A stretch of 64,000 bases of DNA from Dorea_A sp016295505 (GTDB lineage Bacteria > Bacillota > Clostridia > Lachnospirales > Lachnospiraceae): assembly GCF_039832105.1 (NCBI RefSeq), contig NZ_JBDOHS010000011.1:19082-83081 (forward strand), read 5' to 3'. The position numbers and the translations under genes were made by a program. The number at the start of each line of letters is the position of its first letter. Position 1 is the first letter of the stretch. Shown here piece after piece: positions 24,764 through 34,388 of the stretch. The notes under the pieces were generated by a model. That model was given only the letters and a program-made list of their open reading frames with translations. It searched no databases and was not told the DNA's origin.

Positions 24764-25438
24764 ATGATATTTTGTGTGGAAGATGACAGTAATATACGTG
24801 AACTGGTAGTGTACACCCTGGAAAGTACAGGATTCAAAGCCCGTGGATATGAGGATGGCAGTTCCTTCTTAAAAGCTCTGGCGCTGGAAACGCCGGAGCT
24901 TATTCTGCTTGATATCATGCTTCCGGGGGAAGACGGAATGGAACTTCTTAAAAAACTGAAGGCTTCTCCCAAGACCAGGGATATTCCGGTCATTATGGTT
25001 ACGGCAAAAGGAGCGGAATACGACAAGGTAAAAGGGCTTGATTCCGGTGCGGATGACTATGTGACAAAACCATTTGGCATGATGGAGCTTGTTTCCAGGA
25101 TCAAGGCGGTTCTCAGAAGAAGCAGTTCCTTAAGTGCACGCAATGAAGATACAATTGTATTGGACGATATCGAGATCAATACCAAGAAGCATGAAGTGAC
25201 GGCCGGAGGAGAAGTGGTCAATCTGACTTTGAAGGAATATGAGCTTCTGAAGCGGCTGATGAAGAATTCGAACATCGTGTTGACAAGAGATCAGCTTCTG
25301 GAGGATATCTGGGGGTATGATTTTGACGGAGAGACCAGAACTGTGGATGTGCATGTCCGGACGCTCCGGCAGAAGCTTGGAAAATCCGGAGAACGCATAG
25401 AGACCGTCCGCGGCGTCGGATATCGTATGAGTGAATAA
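24764..25438 (+). CDS. phoB: Phosphate response regulator (PhoB/PhoP type)
   Basis: 224 residues. The receiver domain has acidic pocket EDDSN, phospho-acceptor Asp in LILLDIMLPGEDG, Thr in VTAKG and Lys in TKPFG. The C-terminal OmpR-type winged helix has LTLKEYELLKRL, and VDVHVRTLRQKLG with VRGVGYRM. It should bind the Pho box before pstS. The PhoB role rests on position after phoU and before the kinase gene. Confidence 0.92.
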   Translation: MIFCVEDDSNIRELVVYTLESTGFKARGYEDGSSFLKALALETPELILLDIMLPGEDGMELLKKLKASPKTRDIPVIMVTAKGAEYDKVKGLDSGADDYVTKPFGMMELVSRIKAVLRRSSSLSARNEDTIVLDDIEINTKKHEVTAGGEVVNLTLKEYELLKRLMKNSNIVLTRDQLLEDIWGYDFDGETRTVDVHVRTLRQKLGKSGERIETVRGVGYRMSE

Positions 25439-25485
25439 GAAGCAGACAAAAAGCTGAGAGAGAAGAATGCAGGCGGGAGTGCAGT

Positions 25486-26820
25486 ATGAGAAAAAAGATT
25501 CAACAGAGTATGATTCTGGTGATTACGACAACATTGCTGATTGCATATGCAATCACCACGTTTGTTGTATACAGGCAGACAATCAGCATCATAGAAGATG
25601 AGATTCGTCAGGAAGCAGACTATATCTGTGCGGCGATCGATATCTCCGGTGAAGCCTATCTGGATCAGATGGATGCGGTCAGAAAAAATACCCGTGTTAC
25701 ACTGATTGATCCGCAGGGCAATGTAAGATATGATTCCAAAGAGGATGAGGTGACCCTTCAGAATCATAAAGACCGACCGGAGATCCAGATGGCGATCGAA
25801 CATGGAAGCGGGCAGGATATCCGGGAGTCTGATACGCTGAACCAGGAGATGTTCTACTATGCTGTTCGTCTGAAAGACGGAGATATTCTCAGAGTATCAA
25901 GGACGGTGGATACAGCATTTCGAACAGCGATCCGCGTGCTTCCCATCATGGGGCTTATAGCGGTGGTCATGCTTGTGTTTGCGTGGGTCCTGGCAAGATG
26001 GCAGGTGACGAGACTGATTCGTCCGATCAATCAGCTGGATCTGGAGCATCCGCTGGACAATGAGATATATGAAGAACTGACTCCGCTGCTTCAGAGGATT
26101 GACAGACAGAACAAAGAAAAAGATGCAGTTGCCAATATGAGAAAAGAATTTTCAGCCAATGTTTCTCATGAATTGAAGACACCGCTTACCTCCATCTCCG
26201 GATATGCAGAGATTATGAAGGATGGACTTGTGAAGCCGGAGGATATGAAGCTCTTCTCAGAACGCATATATAATGAAGCAAGGCGGCTGATTACTCTGGT
26301 AGAAGATATCATTAAGCTCTCGAAGCTGGATGAGGGAGATATAGAGATTGCGAAAGAAGAAGTGGACCTCTATCAGCTTACCAGAGAGATCTGCAGTCGG
26401 CTGGCACCTCAGGCGTCGCAGAAAAAAGTGCATATCGAGGTAACAGGAGAAGCGGTATCCTGTATGGGAATTCGACATATTCTGGATGAGATGATCTATA
26501 ATATCTGTGAAAATGCAATTAAATATAATAAGGAAGGCGGATCTCTCAGCGTGTGGGTCGGTAATACCCTGCAGGGGAAGAAAGTGATCGTCACAGATAC
26601 GGGAATCGGGATTCCGGAAGACCAGAAGGAGCGGATCTTTGAGCGGTTTTACCGTGTGGATAAGAGCCATTCGAAAGAAACCGGAGGCACAGGACTTGGC
26701 CTTTCTATTGTAAAACATGGAGCGATGATCCACGATGCCAGAATTAAGGTGGAGAGTAAGGTTGGAAAAGGGACGAAGATGGAACTTATCTTTTCTTTGC
26801 CTGAGAAATCCTCAATATAG
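25486..26820 (+). CDS. phoR: Phosphate sensor histidine kinase (PhoR type)
   Basis: 444 residues. Membrane segment at about 7-30, an extracytoplasmic segment of about 125 residues, second membrane segment at about 148-168, a HAMP-like linker, the H box FSANVSHELKTPLTSISGYA, N box IYNICENAIKYN, G1 DTGIGIPEDQ and G2 GGTGLGLSIV. The architecture matches PhoR of Firmicutes apart from a missing obvious PAS domain before the H box. It phosphorylates the neighbouring regulator when phosphate is low, with PstSCAB-PhoU as input. Confidence 0.92.
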   Translation: MRKKIQQSMILVITTTLLIAYAITTFVVYRQTISIIEDEIRQEADYICAAIDISGEAYLDQMDAVRKNTRVTLIDPQGNVRYDSKEDEVTLQNHKDRPEIQMAIEHGSGQDIRESDTLNQEMFYYAVRLKDGDILRVSRTVDTAFRTAIRVLPIMGLIAVVMLVFAWVLARWQVTRLIRPINQLDLEHPLDNEIYEELTPLLQRIDRQNKEKDAVANMRKEFSANVSHELKTPLTSISGYAEIMKDGLVKPEDMKLFSERIYNEARRLITLVEDIIKLSKLDEGDIEIAKEEVDLYQLTREICSRLAPQASQKKVHIEVTGEAVSCMGIRHILDEMIYNICENAIKYNKEGGSLSVWVGNTLQGKKVIVTDTGIGIPEDQKERIFERFYRVDKSHSKETGGTGLGLSIVKHGAMIHDARIKVESKVGKGTKMELIFSLPEKSSI

Positions 26821-26846
26821 AAAATGATAATAAATATATGTGGTAT

Positions 26847-26882
26847 ATAGGCCCTATCAATTGGACGATTGACAGGGCCTAT
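26847..26882 (+). other. Hairpin after phoR without a clear T run
   Basis: ATAGGCCCTATCAAT (26847-26861) and ATTGACAGGGCCTAT (26868-26882) pair over 15 positions with one mismatch. No T tract follows on the plus strand, so it is either a weak terminator of the pst-pho operon or a processed hairpin. Confidence 0.5.
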
Positions 26883-26939
26883 ACTATAATAAAAATTACT
26901 ATACTAAGGTATGCTTTTTAATTGCAGAGGAGGAGAAAA

Positions 26940-29900
26940 ATGAAAAAAATGAGAAGAAAGCGAAGCATGATTGCTGCGATACTGGCTGCAGTGATGGTGG
27001 TAAGCGGCATGGCAGGCATGGGGATGACTGCCAGGGCAGACACCTGCGGCGGACTTGAGCCGGAGGATGTCTATGCGCCTTCGGAAGAGGAAGTCATTAA
27101 AGACCCGATTCTTCACTGGGCGATTCGTGCAGCCATGAATTCAATTCAGGGAAATATCAAATTGACAGCCGATGTGGTTGGTGATAAGTCTGTTAAAAAT
27201 ATTTCCTATGAGTTATGTGCACATCCGGAGGATTTTGAAACGGAAGCGTGGGAAGGAAAGCAGTTCTGGATCGAAAGTCTGGAAGGAATTCAGTACGCAA
27301 AGTCTGCGACCATGGTTGATATTGCATACACTTCTGCGGTAGAAGGAAAGAGTCTGGCAGATCTGTCTCCTCTTTCGGAACTGACACAGCTTCAGGAGCT
27401 GATTCTGAAGCAGAATGGGATCAATAATATATCGGCATTAAGTACGCTTACGAATCTGACATTGCTGGATCTGTCAGTTAATCGAGAGATTACAGATATT
27501 TCTTCAGTAAAGGACATGAAGAAATTGAAGAGAATGAATGTGTCCTACAATAAGATTACAAGTGTGGATGCCATCGCAGAGCTGGAGAATCTGGAATATG
27601 TTGATATTTCTCAGAATCAGATCGCTTCATTGCCGGATGTGAGTAAGCTGAAAAAGGTGTATTTTCTGGATGCTTCTCATAATAAGCTGACAGATGTATC
27701 GGCGATTGCAGGTATGACGGAACTCCAGGAACTGAATCTGGCAGGAAACAGTGAGATTACAGATATCACTCCGCTCGCCGGACTGTTAAAACTTGACAAA
27801 GACAAGACGGTGCTTCCGGATGAGTCGAAAAAAGAGGATCTCTTTGCGGCCATCGAGGTTAATAAACTGTTCAGCCTGTTTAATATCAGTAAAATGCAGA
27901 CTTCTGATCTTACCAATGTGCAGAATGCACTGGATGCTTACGATGCACTGAGTACAGAACAGAAGACCTATATTGATGAAAACCGTGTGGAAGCAGCACG
28001 CTCTAACAAGCAGAAAGTGGAGAATGGCGGAGAACCTGAGTATTATCCGGAATACGATATTGACGGAGAGAGACAGCCGATATGGAACCGATTGGAAATC
28101 AAGGTGGTAGATAAGAAAGGTGTTCCGATCGCAGATGCTGAATTTACCAAGACATCTCGCAATGCATTTTCTGAGACCAGCAAAACCGTAAAAACAGATT
28201 CCTTTGGACAGCTGACTCTGACACATACTGCAACGGATGCAATGTATGACGAGATCGAGATCGCTCCGGCAGGAGATATCTATGTTGCAGAACCGGCAGC
28301 TATTACCTATTCAGTAAACTGGGGGAATACTACAGCGACTGTGAACGGGAATCTCGCAACGGGTCTGGAGGATCTGAAGTTTGTTCTGATTCCAAAGGAT
28401 GAATATGTGGATAAATCCGGACTGCAGGAATTACTTGAAAGCGCAGAACAGATAACGGAAGCATACAAGTATACGGACAGCAGCTATCAGAATCTTGAAG
28501 AAGCAGTGAACCGGGCAAGAGTAGTATATGAAGATGCAGATGCGTCAAAAGAAGATGTGGAAGCAGCCATCTCAGGATTGAACGAAGCGATGTCCGGACT
28601 GGAAAAAACAGATATTCTGACGGAATTAAAATTAATTGTAAAAGACGAAAATGGCAATCTCTTTACCCGTCCGTTCAAGTTCCAGATCCGGGTGCCGGAA
28701 ACCGGAGCAGAAGCATGGAATCAGTTGTCTGATCCGTATACGGGAATTGCTTATCTTCAGGCTTCTCCGGGCTGGGAAGATGGAAAGACATGGGAAGTTC
28801 TGGCATGTCATGAAGAACCCTATGATGTGGAACCTTTCCTTGTGACAATCGGGGTAAAGGATGGAAAAAGATATTACAAGACAGTGGATGGATCTCCGGT
28901 TGATGTTGATTATGAAAAAGTAGTAACGGTAAAACTGAGAGCAGACGGTGCGCCGGACAAAACGAATGAGAGAAAACCGGACAGCACAGTGCTGGAAGAA
29001 TATATAGAAGCTGCAAAACAGTATAAAAGCGGAAGCTATACACCGGGCAGCTACAGTGCACTGATAACTGCCGTTTCCGATGCGGAAAATATTGTTGCAG
29101 ACGACAATGCGACACAGAATGACTATAATGCAGCTGCTGCGGCAATCAAACAGGCAGAAGCAGGACTTACAAAGCTTGCAAACAAATCTGAATTACAGAA
29201 AGAAGTCAACATGCAGTACAGTTATTCACAGGAGTATTATACTGCAGAAAGCTGGGCAGAATATCAGAGCAGACTGGCAGAAGCAGAAGCGATCCTGGAG
29301 GACGGCAATGCGACACAACAGGAGGTTGATGAGGCATGTGCAGCGCTGCTTCAGGCAAGAAACAGACTTGTGGTGAAAGTCAATAAAAGTGTATTAGAGA
29401 GTAAGCTTACGGAAGCAAGAGCATTGAATGCGGATGATTATCAGAGCGGGTTCGAAGAACTCCAGCAGGTGATCGCAGAAGCACAGGCTGTGTATGATGA
29501 TGAAGCAGCTACACAGAATCAGGTTGATGTACAGGTAGAGGCGATTGAGAATGCAATCAGCGCACTGGTGAAGAAACCGGCAGAAGTAGATTACTCATGT
29601 CAGGCAGGTCGTTTCCGTGCTAAGATCGTAGACGGAGAAGGTAATCCGGTATCCGGAGTTGCATTTAAGGCATGGATCGGTGAGACTGTGGATGAAGAAA
29701 TGCCGCTTACATCTGATGCAAACGGAGTCATTACATATTATGTATATGGACCGTTGCAGTATGATTACACAACGTATATCCGACTGGCCGACAGTAGATA
29801 TACGACGGAAGATGAGCACTGTTTTACGGTAACAAACAGCAGTTATATGGCAAGTATTGCGACGGTAGATGATCAGCCGTTCGTTGATGGCATCAAACTG

Positions 29901-31325
29901 ACATATGTAATACATCCTGCCGGCGGAGGATCAGAACCAGAGGCTGTCGATAAGAAGGAACTGGATGATCAGATATTCTTTGCATCTTCATATGAAGGAA
30001 AAGCAGATGATTATACGGCAGAGTCTTATGAAGCATTTTCAAATGCCCTTGCGGAAGCCAGACGTGTATATCATGATGAGAATGCAACGCAGGAACAGGT
30101 GAATGAAGCAGCAAACAATCTGAAGGCAGCAAGAGAAGGATTGATAGAAATTGAAAAACCGGCATTGTGTGATAAGTATACGATTCGGATTCAGGTTGTA
30201 GATTCGGATGGAAATAAGTTGACGGACCGAATTCCATTTACCGTTGCACTGGATGGATATAAGCGTACACAGTACAGTTATAACGGCGTGATTGAATATG
30301 CAATGAGTACAGCGGACTATGGTACACAGAAGATTACAGTTGCACCGCAGGATGAAACGATAATCATTGGTGAAAAGGAATACACAGCTGATCCTGCATG
30401 GCATGAGTTTGCCGTTCAGTCTACCAGTTCAGATGTAATTATTGTGGAAATAGACGGAGAGGCATTAAGCGGTACAAAAGAGGTTCGGTTTGTTCTGAAA
30501 GAAATCGAAGAGGAACCAGATCCAGAACCGGAAGACAACAATTGGGTGCAGGGTGCCGGAGGATGGTGGTATCGGAATCCGGATGGAAGTTATCCATACA
30601 GCTGCTGGAAAAAAATTGATGGAAACTGGTATTATTTCAATGCAAAAGGCTATCGTGTGACTGGATGGAAGAGTATCAGGAATGTCTGGTATTATTTTGA
30701 TCCTGCAACAGGAATTATGTGTGCAGATCAGTGGATCACAGACACCTATTATGTGAAGAGCAACGGAGCAATGGCGACCGGCTGGCTGAAGCTGGATGAA
30801 GGATGGTATTACCTGAACAGCAGTGGTGCAAGAGTAACCGGCTGGGTAAAATCAAAAAATATCTGGTATTATATGGATCCGGCAACGGGAATCATGTGCA
30901 CAGATCAGTGGATCGAAGATACTTATTATGTAAAAGGCAGTGGAGCAATGGCAACCGGCTGGCTGGAGCTTGGCGGAAACTGGTATTATCTGAAGAGCAG
31001 TGGAGCGAAACTGACCGGATGGGTTCAGTCCAGGAATATCTGGTACTATATGGATCCGGCAACGGGAATCATGTGCATAGATCAGTGGATCGGAGATACC
31101 TATTACGTAAAGAACAGCGGAGCAATGGCAACCGGCTGGCTTCTGATCGGAGATAATTATTATTACTTTGGAACAAATGGAAAGAAAGTAGTCAGTCAGT
31201 GGGTTGGCAATTACTATCTGGGAGCGGACGGAGTCATGGCAAGAGATCAGTGGATCGGACCTTACTATGTAGATGCAAATGGAAAGTGGGATCCGTCAAA
31301 AGCAGCTGAAACGATAGAAGAATAA
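26940..31325 (+). CDS. Large exported adhesin: LRR + five FIVAR + cell-wall-binding repeats
   Basis: 1461 residues from the ATG at 26940 (GAGGAGGAG ahead). Signal peptide with MIAAILAAVMVVSGMAGMGM then ARA-D cleavage. Leucine-rich repeats of InlA type at about 131-284; an extra helical part; a CNA-type prealbumin-like domain near 385-480; FIVAR helical repeats at about 494-554, 686-745, 751-815, 819-880 and 1006-1070; CNA-type domains near 890-990 and 1080-1180; choline-binding-type WYY repeats (GWWYRNPDGSYP, NWYYFNAKGY, WYYLNSSGA) from about 1201 to the end. It should bind the cell wall non-covalently through these repeats and reach outward with LRR/FIVAR. The ligand is unknown. Confidence 0.87.
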   Translation: MKKMRRKRSMIAAILAAVMVVSGMAGMGMTARADTCGGLEPEDVYAPSEEEVIKDPILHWAIRAAMNSIQGNIKLTADVVGDKSVKNISYELCAHPEDFETEAWEGKQFWIESLEGIQYAKSATMVDIAYTSAVEGKSLADLSPLSELTQLQELILKQNGINNISALSTLTNLTLLDLSVNREITDISSVKDMKKLKRMNVSYNKITSVDAIAELENLEYVDISQNQIASLPDVSKLKKVYFLDASHNKLTDVSAIAGMTELQELNLAGNSEITDITPLAGLLKLDKDKTVLPDESKKEDLFAAIEVNKLFSLFNISKMQTSDLTNVQNALDAYDALSTEQKTYIDENRVEAARSNKQKVENGGEPEYYPEYDIDGERQPIWNRLEIKVVDKKGVPIADAEFTKTSRNAFSETSKTVKTDSFGQLTLTHTATDAMYDEIEIAPAGDIYVAEPAAITYSVNWGNTTATVNGNLATGLEDLKFVLIPKDEYVDKSGLQELLESAEQITEAYKYTDSSYQNLEEAVNRARVVYEDADASKEDVEAAISGLNEAMSGLEKTDILTELKLIVKDENGNLFTRPFKFQIRVPETGAEAWNQLSDPYTGIAYLQASPGWEDGKTWEVLACHEEPYDVEPFLVTIGVKDGKRYYKTVDGSPVDVDYEKVVTVKLRADGAPDKTNERKPDSTVLEEYIEAAKQYKSGSYTPGSYSALITAVSDAENIVADDNATQNDYNAAAAAIKQAEAGLTKLANKSELQKEVNMQYSYSQEYYTAESWAEYQSRLAEAEAILEDGNATQQEVDEACAALLQARNRLVVKVNKSVLESKLTEARALNADDYQSGFEELQQVIAEAQAVYDDEAATQNQVDVQVEAIENAISALVKKPAEVDYSCQAGRFRAKIVDGEGNPVSGVAFKAWIGETVDEEMPLTSDANGVITYYVYGPLQYDYTTYIRLADSRYTTEDEHCFTVTNSSYMASIATVDDQPFVDGIKLTYVIHPAGGGSEPEAVDKKELDDQIFFASSYEGKADDYTAESYEAFSNALAEARRVYHDENATQEQVNEAANNLKAAREGLIEIEKPALCDKYTIRIQVVDSDGNKLTDRIPFTVALDGYKRTQYSYNGVIEYAMSTADYGTQKITVAPQDETIIIGEKEYTADPAWHEFAVQSTSSDVIIVEIDGEALSGTKEVRFVLKEIEEEPDPEPEDNNWVQGAGGWWYRNPDGSYPYSCWKKIDGNWYYFNAKGYRVTGWKSIRNVWYYFDPATGIMCADQWITDTYYVKSNGAMATGWLKLDEGWYYLNSSGARVTGWVKSKNIWYYMDPATGIMCTDQWIEDTYYVKGSGAMATGWLELGGNWYYLKSSGAKLTGWVQSRNIWYYMDPATGIMCIDQWIGDTYYVKNSGAMATGWLLIGDNYYYFGTNGKKVVSQWVGNYYLGADGVMARDQWIGPYYVDANGKWDPSKAAETIEE
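30670..31190 (+). repeat. About 178-bp tandem repeats encoding cell-wall-binding modules
   Basis: The segment encoding (N/I)WYY-x-DPATGIMC and then YYVK-x-x-GAMATGWL occurs three times, near 30679, 30857 and 31033, period about 178 bp with few mismatches in the last two copies. Likely to expand or contract by recombination. Confidence 0.85.
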
Positions 31326-31330
31326 GATGA

Positions 31331-31368
31331 AACGAAGGCGTGAATGTAAATTTGCGCCTTCGTTTTGG
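31331..31368 (+). terminator. Terminator after the adhesin
   Basis: AACGAAGGCG (31331-31340) pairs with CGCCTTCGTT (31355-31364), followed by TTGG; the T run is short. Confidence 0.6.
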
Positions 31369-31555
31369 TTATAATGAATGAAATTAAAAAAAATAATAAT
31401 AAAAAACAATAAATTATATTCAAAAAATCCTTCACAAATTTATTGGCTTATAGTAATATTACATAATATAGAGCATAATTGCTTAACGGAATCTAAACGA
31501 TAGTAATCTGGAGTGAAAGATTCTGAACAACTATAATTATTAAAGGAGGAAGAAA

Positions 31556-34312
31556 ATGAAGAAAAAAATGAACAGACATCTGATGACTTCTTTGCTTGCA
31601 GTGCTTCTGGTGTTTTCTCTCTGCATTTCACCAATCAGCAGAGCTGTTGTACATGCAGAAGGCGATACAGATGTAGTATCTGTTGAAGATGCAGATGCGA
31701 AGGAGACGGAAGATGTCGCAGGAGAAGATACTCCTGTAATTGTACCGGAAACCCCGGATGCTTCTGAAGTTTTAGAAAGTGATGGTGCAGAAGAAACAAC
31801 AGCTTCGGAAGAAGTCGATGAAGAAGGGATTATGACTGCTTCAGTGGAGGACGACATCACTGACTGGAAACTCGTGTATGGTGACAAAGCTCTGGCTGAT
31901 AAAGATGCGTTGGTTCTCTTGATTTTCGGGGATGGATTTACGGCTGACCAGCAGGATAAGTTCTTTGAAGAGGCAGAAAAGACTGCAAATTATGTTATGG
32001 AAACATCTCCGTGGGATGAGTATAAAGATTCTGTAAAGTTTTATGCAGTTGGAACTGCTTCGAATGAATCAGGCGCCCGTGCTGATAATGCACAGACACA
32101 AGAGGCAGCCGATGCAGATACACGTGACACTTATTTTGGCACAACTTTCTGGTCAGGCGGTATGCAGCGTCTGGTTACGGTTGGGGATGAAGGAATGAAG
32201 AAGCTGGATGCATTGAAGGCAGTTACAGTTCCGGAAGCTGACTATAGTGTTATCATTGTCAATTCCACAACTTACGGTGGAAGTGGCGGAAAGGTCTGCT
32301 TAGCATCTTTGAATTCAGAAGCATTGGAGATGATGCTTCATGAATTGGGACATACCATTCCGGATCTTGCGGATGAGTATTTTTCCGCAGGATATGAGGG
32401 TGAGTATGCCAATATGACAGCGGAATCCGACCCTGCAAAAGTTCCATGGGCTAAGTTTGTTGGGAAAAATGGTGTAGGAGTATATGAATATGATGAAGGT
32501 GGCTATGGCTGGTATCGTCCATCTCAAAACTGTAAGATGCGTTATCTTGGTAAGCAGTTTGCATTCTGTGAAGTGTGTAAGGAAGAACTTCGTAAAGCGT
32601 TTTCTGCAAAGTCCAATGTAACAAAACTTTTCTTCCAGCCATATGCAACAGAATTCTGCGAAGGCGGAGAAACAGACATTAAAAATTACTTTATTCTTCG
32701 TAAAGCAGGCAATACAGTAGAAGGTGAAGCTCTGAGTGCGGATTTGCAGATTACATATTATGATGCAAGCGGAAATGAACTGGAAAGTGCGCCTGTAAAG
32801 AAAGGAAATTATACATTTAAAGCTGAATTTGCAGGAAACGATACTTTTGAAAAATGTTCTCTGAGTGGAGCATATACCATTGAGCCACCATATAATATCT
32901 CCATTGATGTCGCTACAAAGGTATATGACGGAGAGCCTGCAGACGTGAACTACACGGTAGATCTGCCGGAAGGGTCTTATGACGTATCAATAAAATATAC
33001 AGGTACTATGCCGTATACAAAGAAAGTTACAAATGAGTATGAGAGCGAAGATGCTCCTGCAAAACCTGGAAGCTACAATGTGGAAATTCTGGCATATGAT
33101 AAGAGTAACCCGACAGAGGTTGTGGGAAAAGGAAAGGCTTCTTTCGATATCAATTATAAGTTGACCACACTGGTAAATCATGATGATGCATCAACCTATC
33201 CGGGTGCGGCAGTATATTACAATAATAAGACAATTGTAATTACAGGTGAAGGATTTACTGCAGATGAGCAGGACAAATTTGAAGAACTGGCTCAAAAATA
33301 TATGGAGCATATCCAGAATACAGAACCATTCAAAGAAACACAGATTTATTTTAACTTCTCATCAATCGAAGCAGAATCCGATGAGTCCGGTATCGGTACG
33401 GAAGCAAAAGATACTTATTTTGGGTTGACGTATGATGAAAATGGCAAGATTGTTCCGGCAGAGACTTCTTATGACGCAGCTCACTATCTGGCTTATTATG
33501 GCGTGTTATCACGTTACAAATCTGCTATTGTTATTGTCAATGATGAAAATGTAAAAGAGGGTACCGCAGATGGAAGAGTAATCTATGGTGGAACGGATGA
33601 AGACAGCATGGATTATGTTACGAGAGAGCTTCTTAATTATATGACCGGACATGAGGTGGGTTATGAAGCTTCTACAGAAGAGGAGATCGCTGCACAGCAT
33701 GATGAACTTATGAGCGCACTGTACTTTACATGGTATGGTACTGACTATGCAGTTGTTGTAAGTGATGCATATAGACATGAATTTGTTGCAAATGGATCAC
33801 CGATTGAATTGGATGATTACTTCCAGACATATATTCTGGGCAAAGAAGTACCGAAATCTGAAATGGAAGGAAAATATGTCCTGACCTATTATGATAGTGA
33901 AGGAAATGAGTTGGATGGCGCTCCATCTGAACCGGGCAACTATTATGTGCTGGGAGAATTAATTCCTTCTCCGGATGAAGTATTTGGTATTACAATGAAT
34001 GACGTGACTTATCACGTTCCGCGTGCAAGAGGTTACTCTCCATATACCATTTTAGCAGCAGGATCATCTTCCGAGGATCCGGGAAAAGGAGATTCGGGAA
34101 ATGGTGATTCTGGTAATGCAGGCGGTTCTGATAATGGAAGCACCGGTGGAACGACCGATAACAATTCAGGTTCTTCGAATACAGCATCTGATGTAAATGC
34201 CAAGGGCGCAGCAAAGACCGGAGATACAGCTCCGATCGCACTGTATCTCATTCTCCTTGCAGGAGCTGTGGTTGCGGGTGGATCTGTAATTGTAAAGAGA
34301 CGTAGAAGATAA
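31556..34312 (+). CDS. Surface M64-family metallopeptidase (IgA protease type) with a second inactive M64 domain
   Basis: 918 residues. Signal peptide to about residue 36 (VVHA-E). The first M64 domain spans about 117-345 with zinc motif HELGH at 262-266, followed by ADEY. Two beta-rich segments (about 350-530) follow. A second copy at about 545-770 shows the same landmarks (GEGFTADEQDKFEELAQKY against GDGFTADQQDKFFEEAEKT; then KDTYFG; AIVIVN) but its zinc site reads YMTGH (695-699). The C-terminal end has AAKTGD, a hydrophobic span and RRRR, an atypical sortase signal. M64 includes clostridial IgA proteases; the substrate here is unproven. Confidence 0.9.
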   Translation: MKKKMNRHLMTSLLAVLLVFSLCISPISRAVVHAEGDTDVVSVEDADAKETEDVAGEDTPVIVPETPDASEVLESDGAEETTASEEVDEEGIMTASVEDDITDWKLVYGDKALADKDALVLLIFGDGFTADQQDKFFEEAEKTANYVMETSPWDEYKDSVKFYAVGTASNESGARADNAQTQEAADADTRDTYFGTTFWSGGMQRLVTVGDEGMKKLDALKAVTVPEADYSVIIVNSTTYGGSGGKVCLASLNSEALEMMLHELGHTIPDLADEYFSAGYEGEYANMTAESDPAKVPWAKFVGKNGVGVYEYDEGGYGWYRPSQNCKMRYLGKQFAFCEVCKEELRKAFSAKSNVTKLFFQPYATEFCEGGETDIKNYFILRKAGNTVEGEALSADLQITYYDASGNELESAPVKKGNYTFKAEFAGNDTFEKCSLSGAYTIEPPYNISIDVATKVYDGEPADVNYTVDLPEGSYDVSIKYTGTMPYTKKVTNEYESEDAPAKPGSYNVEILAYDKSNPTEVVGKGKASFDINYKLTTLVNHDDASTYPGAAVYYNNKTIVITGEGFTADEQDKFEELAQKYMEHIQNTEPFKETQIYFNFSSIEAESDESGIGTEAKDTYFGLTYDENGKIVPAETSYDAAHYLAYYGVLSRYKSAIVIVNDENVKEGTADGRVIYGGTDEDSMDYVTRELLNYMTGHEVGYEASTEEEIAAQHDELMSALYFTWYGTDYAVVVSDAYRHEFVANGSPIELDDYFQTYILGKEVPKSEMEGKYVLTYYDSEGNELDGAPSEPGNYYVLGELIPSPDEVFGITMNDVTYHVPRARGYSPYTILAAGSSSEDPGKGDSGNGDSGNAGGSDNGSTGGTTDNNSGSSNTASDVNAKGAAKTGDTAPIALYLILLAGAVVAGGSVIVKRRRR

Positions 34313-34338
34313 AGCAGAATCATTGGAAATCTAAAAGC

Positions 34339-34388
34339 AAATTTCCCGGGAGGACAGCAAAAAGCTGTTTCCCGGGAAATTTTTTTCT
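34339..34388. terminator. Strong bidirectional terminator
   Basis: AAATTTCCCGGGA (near 34339-34352) pairs with TCCCGGGAAATTT (34370-34382), followed by TTTTTTC. An inner CAGC/GCTG pair closes the loop. It separates the M64 gene from the convergent LysR gene. Confidence 0.85.

Noticed and set aside
30670..31190. Regularly spaced repeats that might suggest a CRISPR array
   Set aside because: Repeats are about 178 bp long, in frame and encode cell-wall-binding modules; there are no short palindromic repeats or unique spacers.
26940..34312. A prophage or integrative element carrying the two large surface genes
   Set aside because: No integrase, attachment-site repeat or phage gene is seen on either side.
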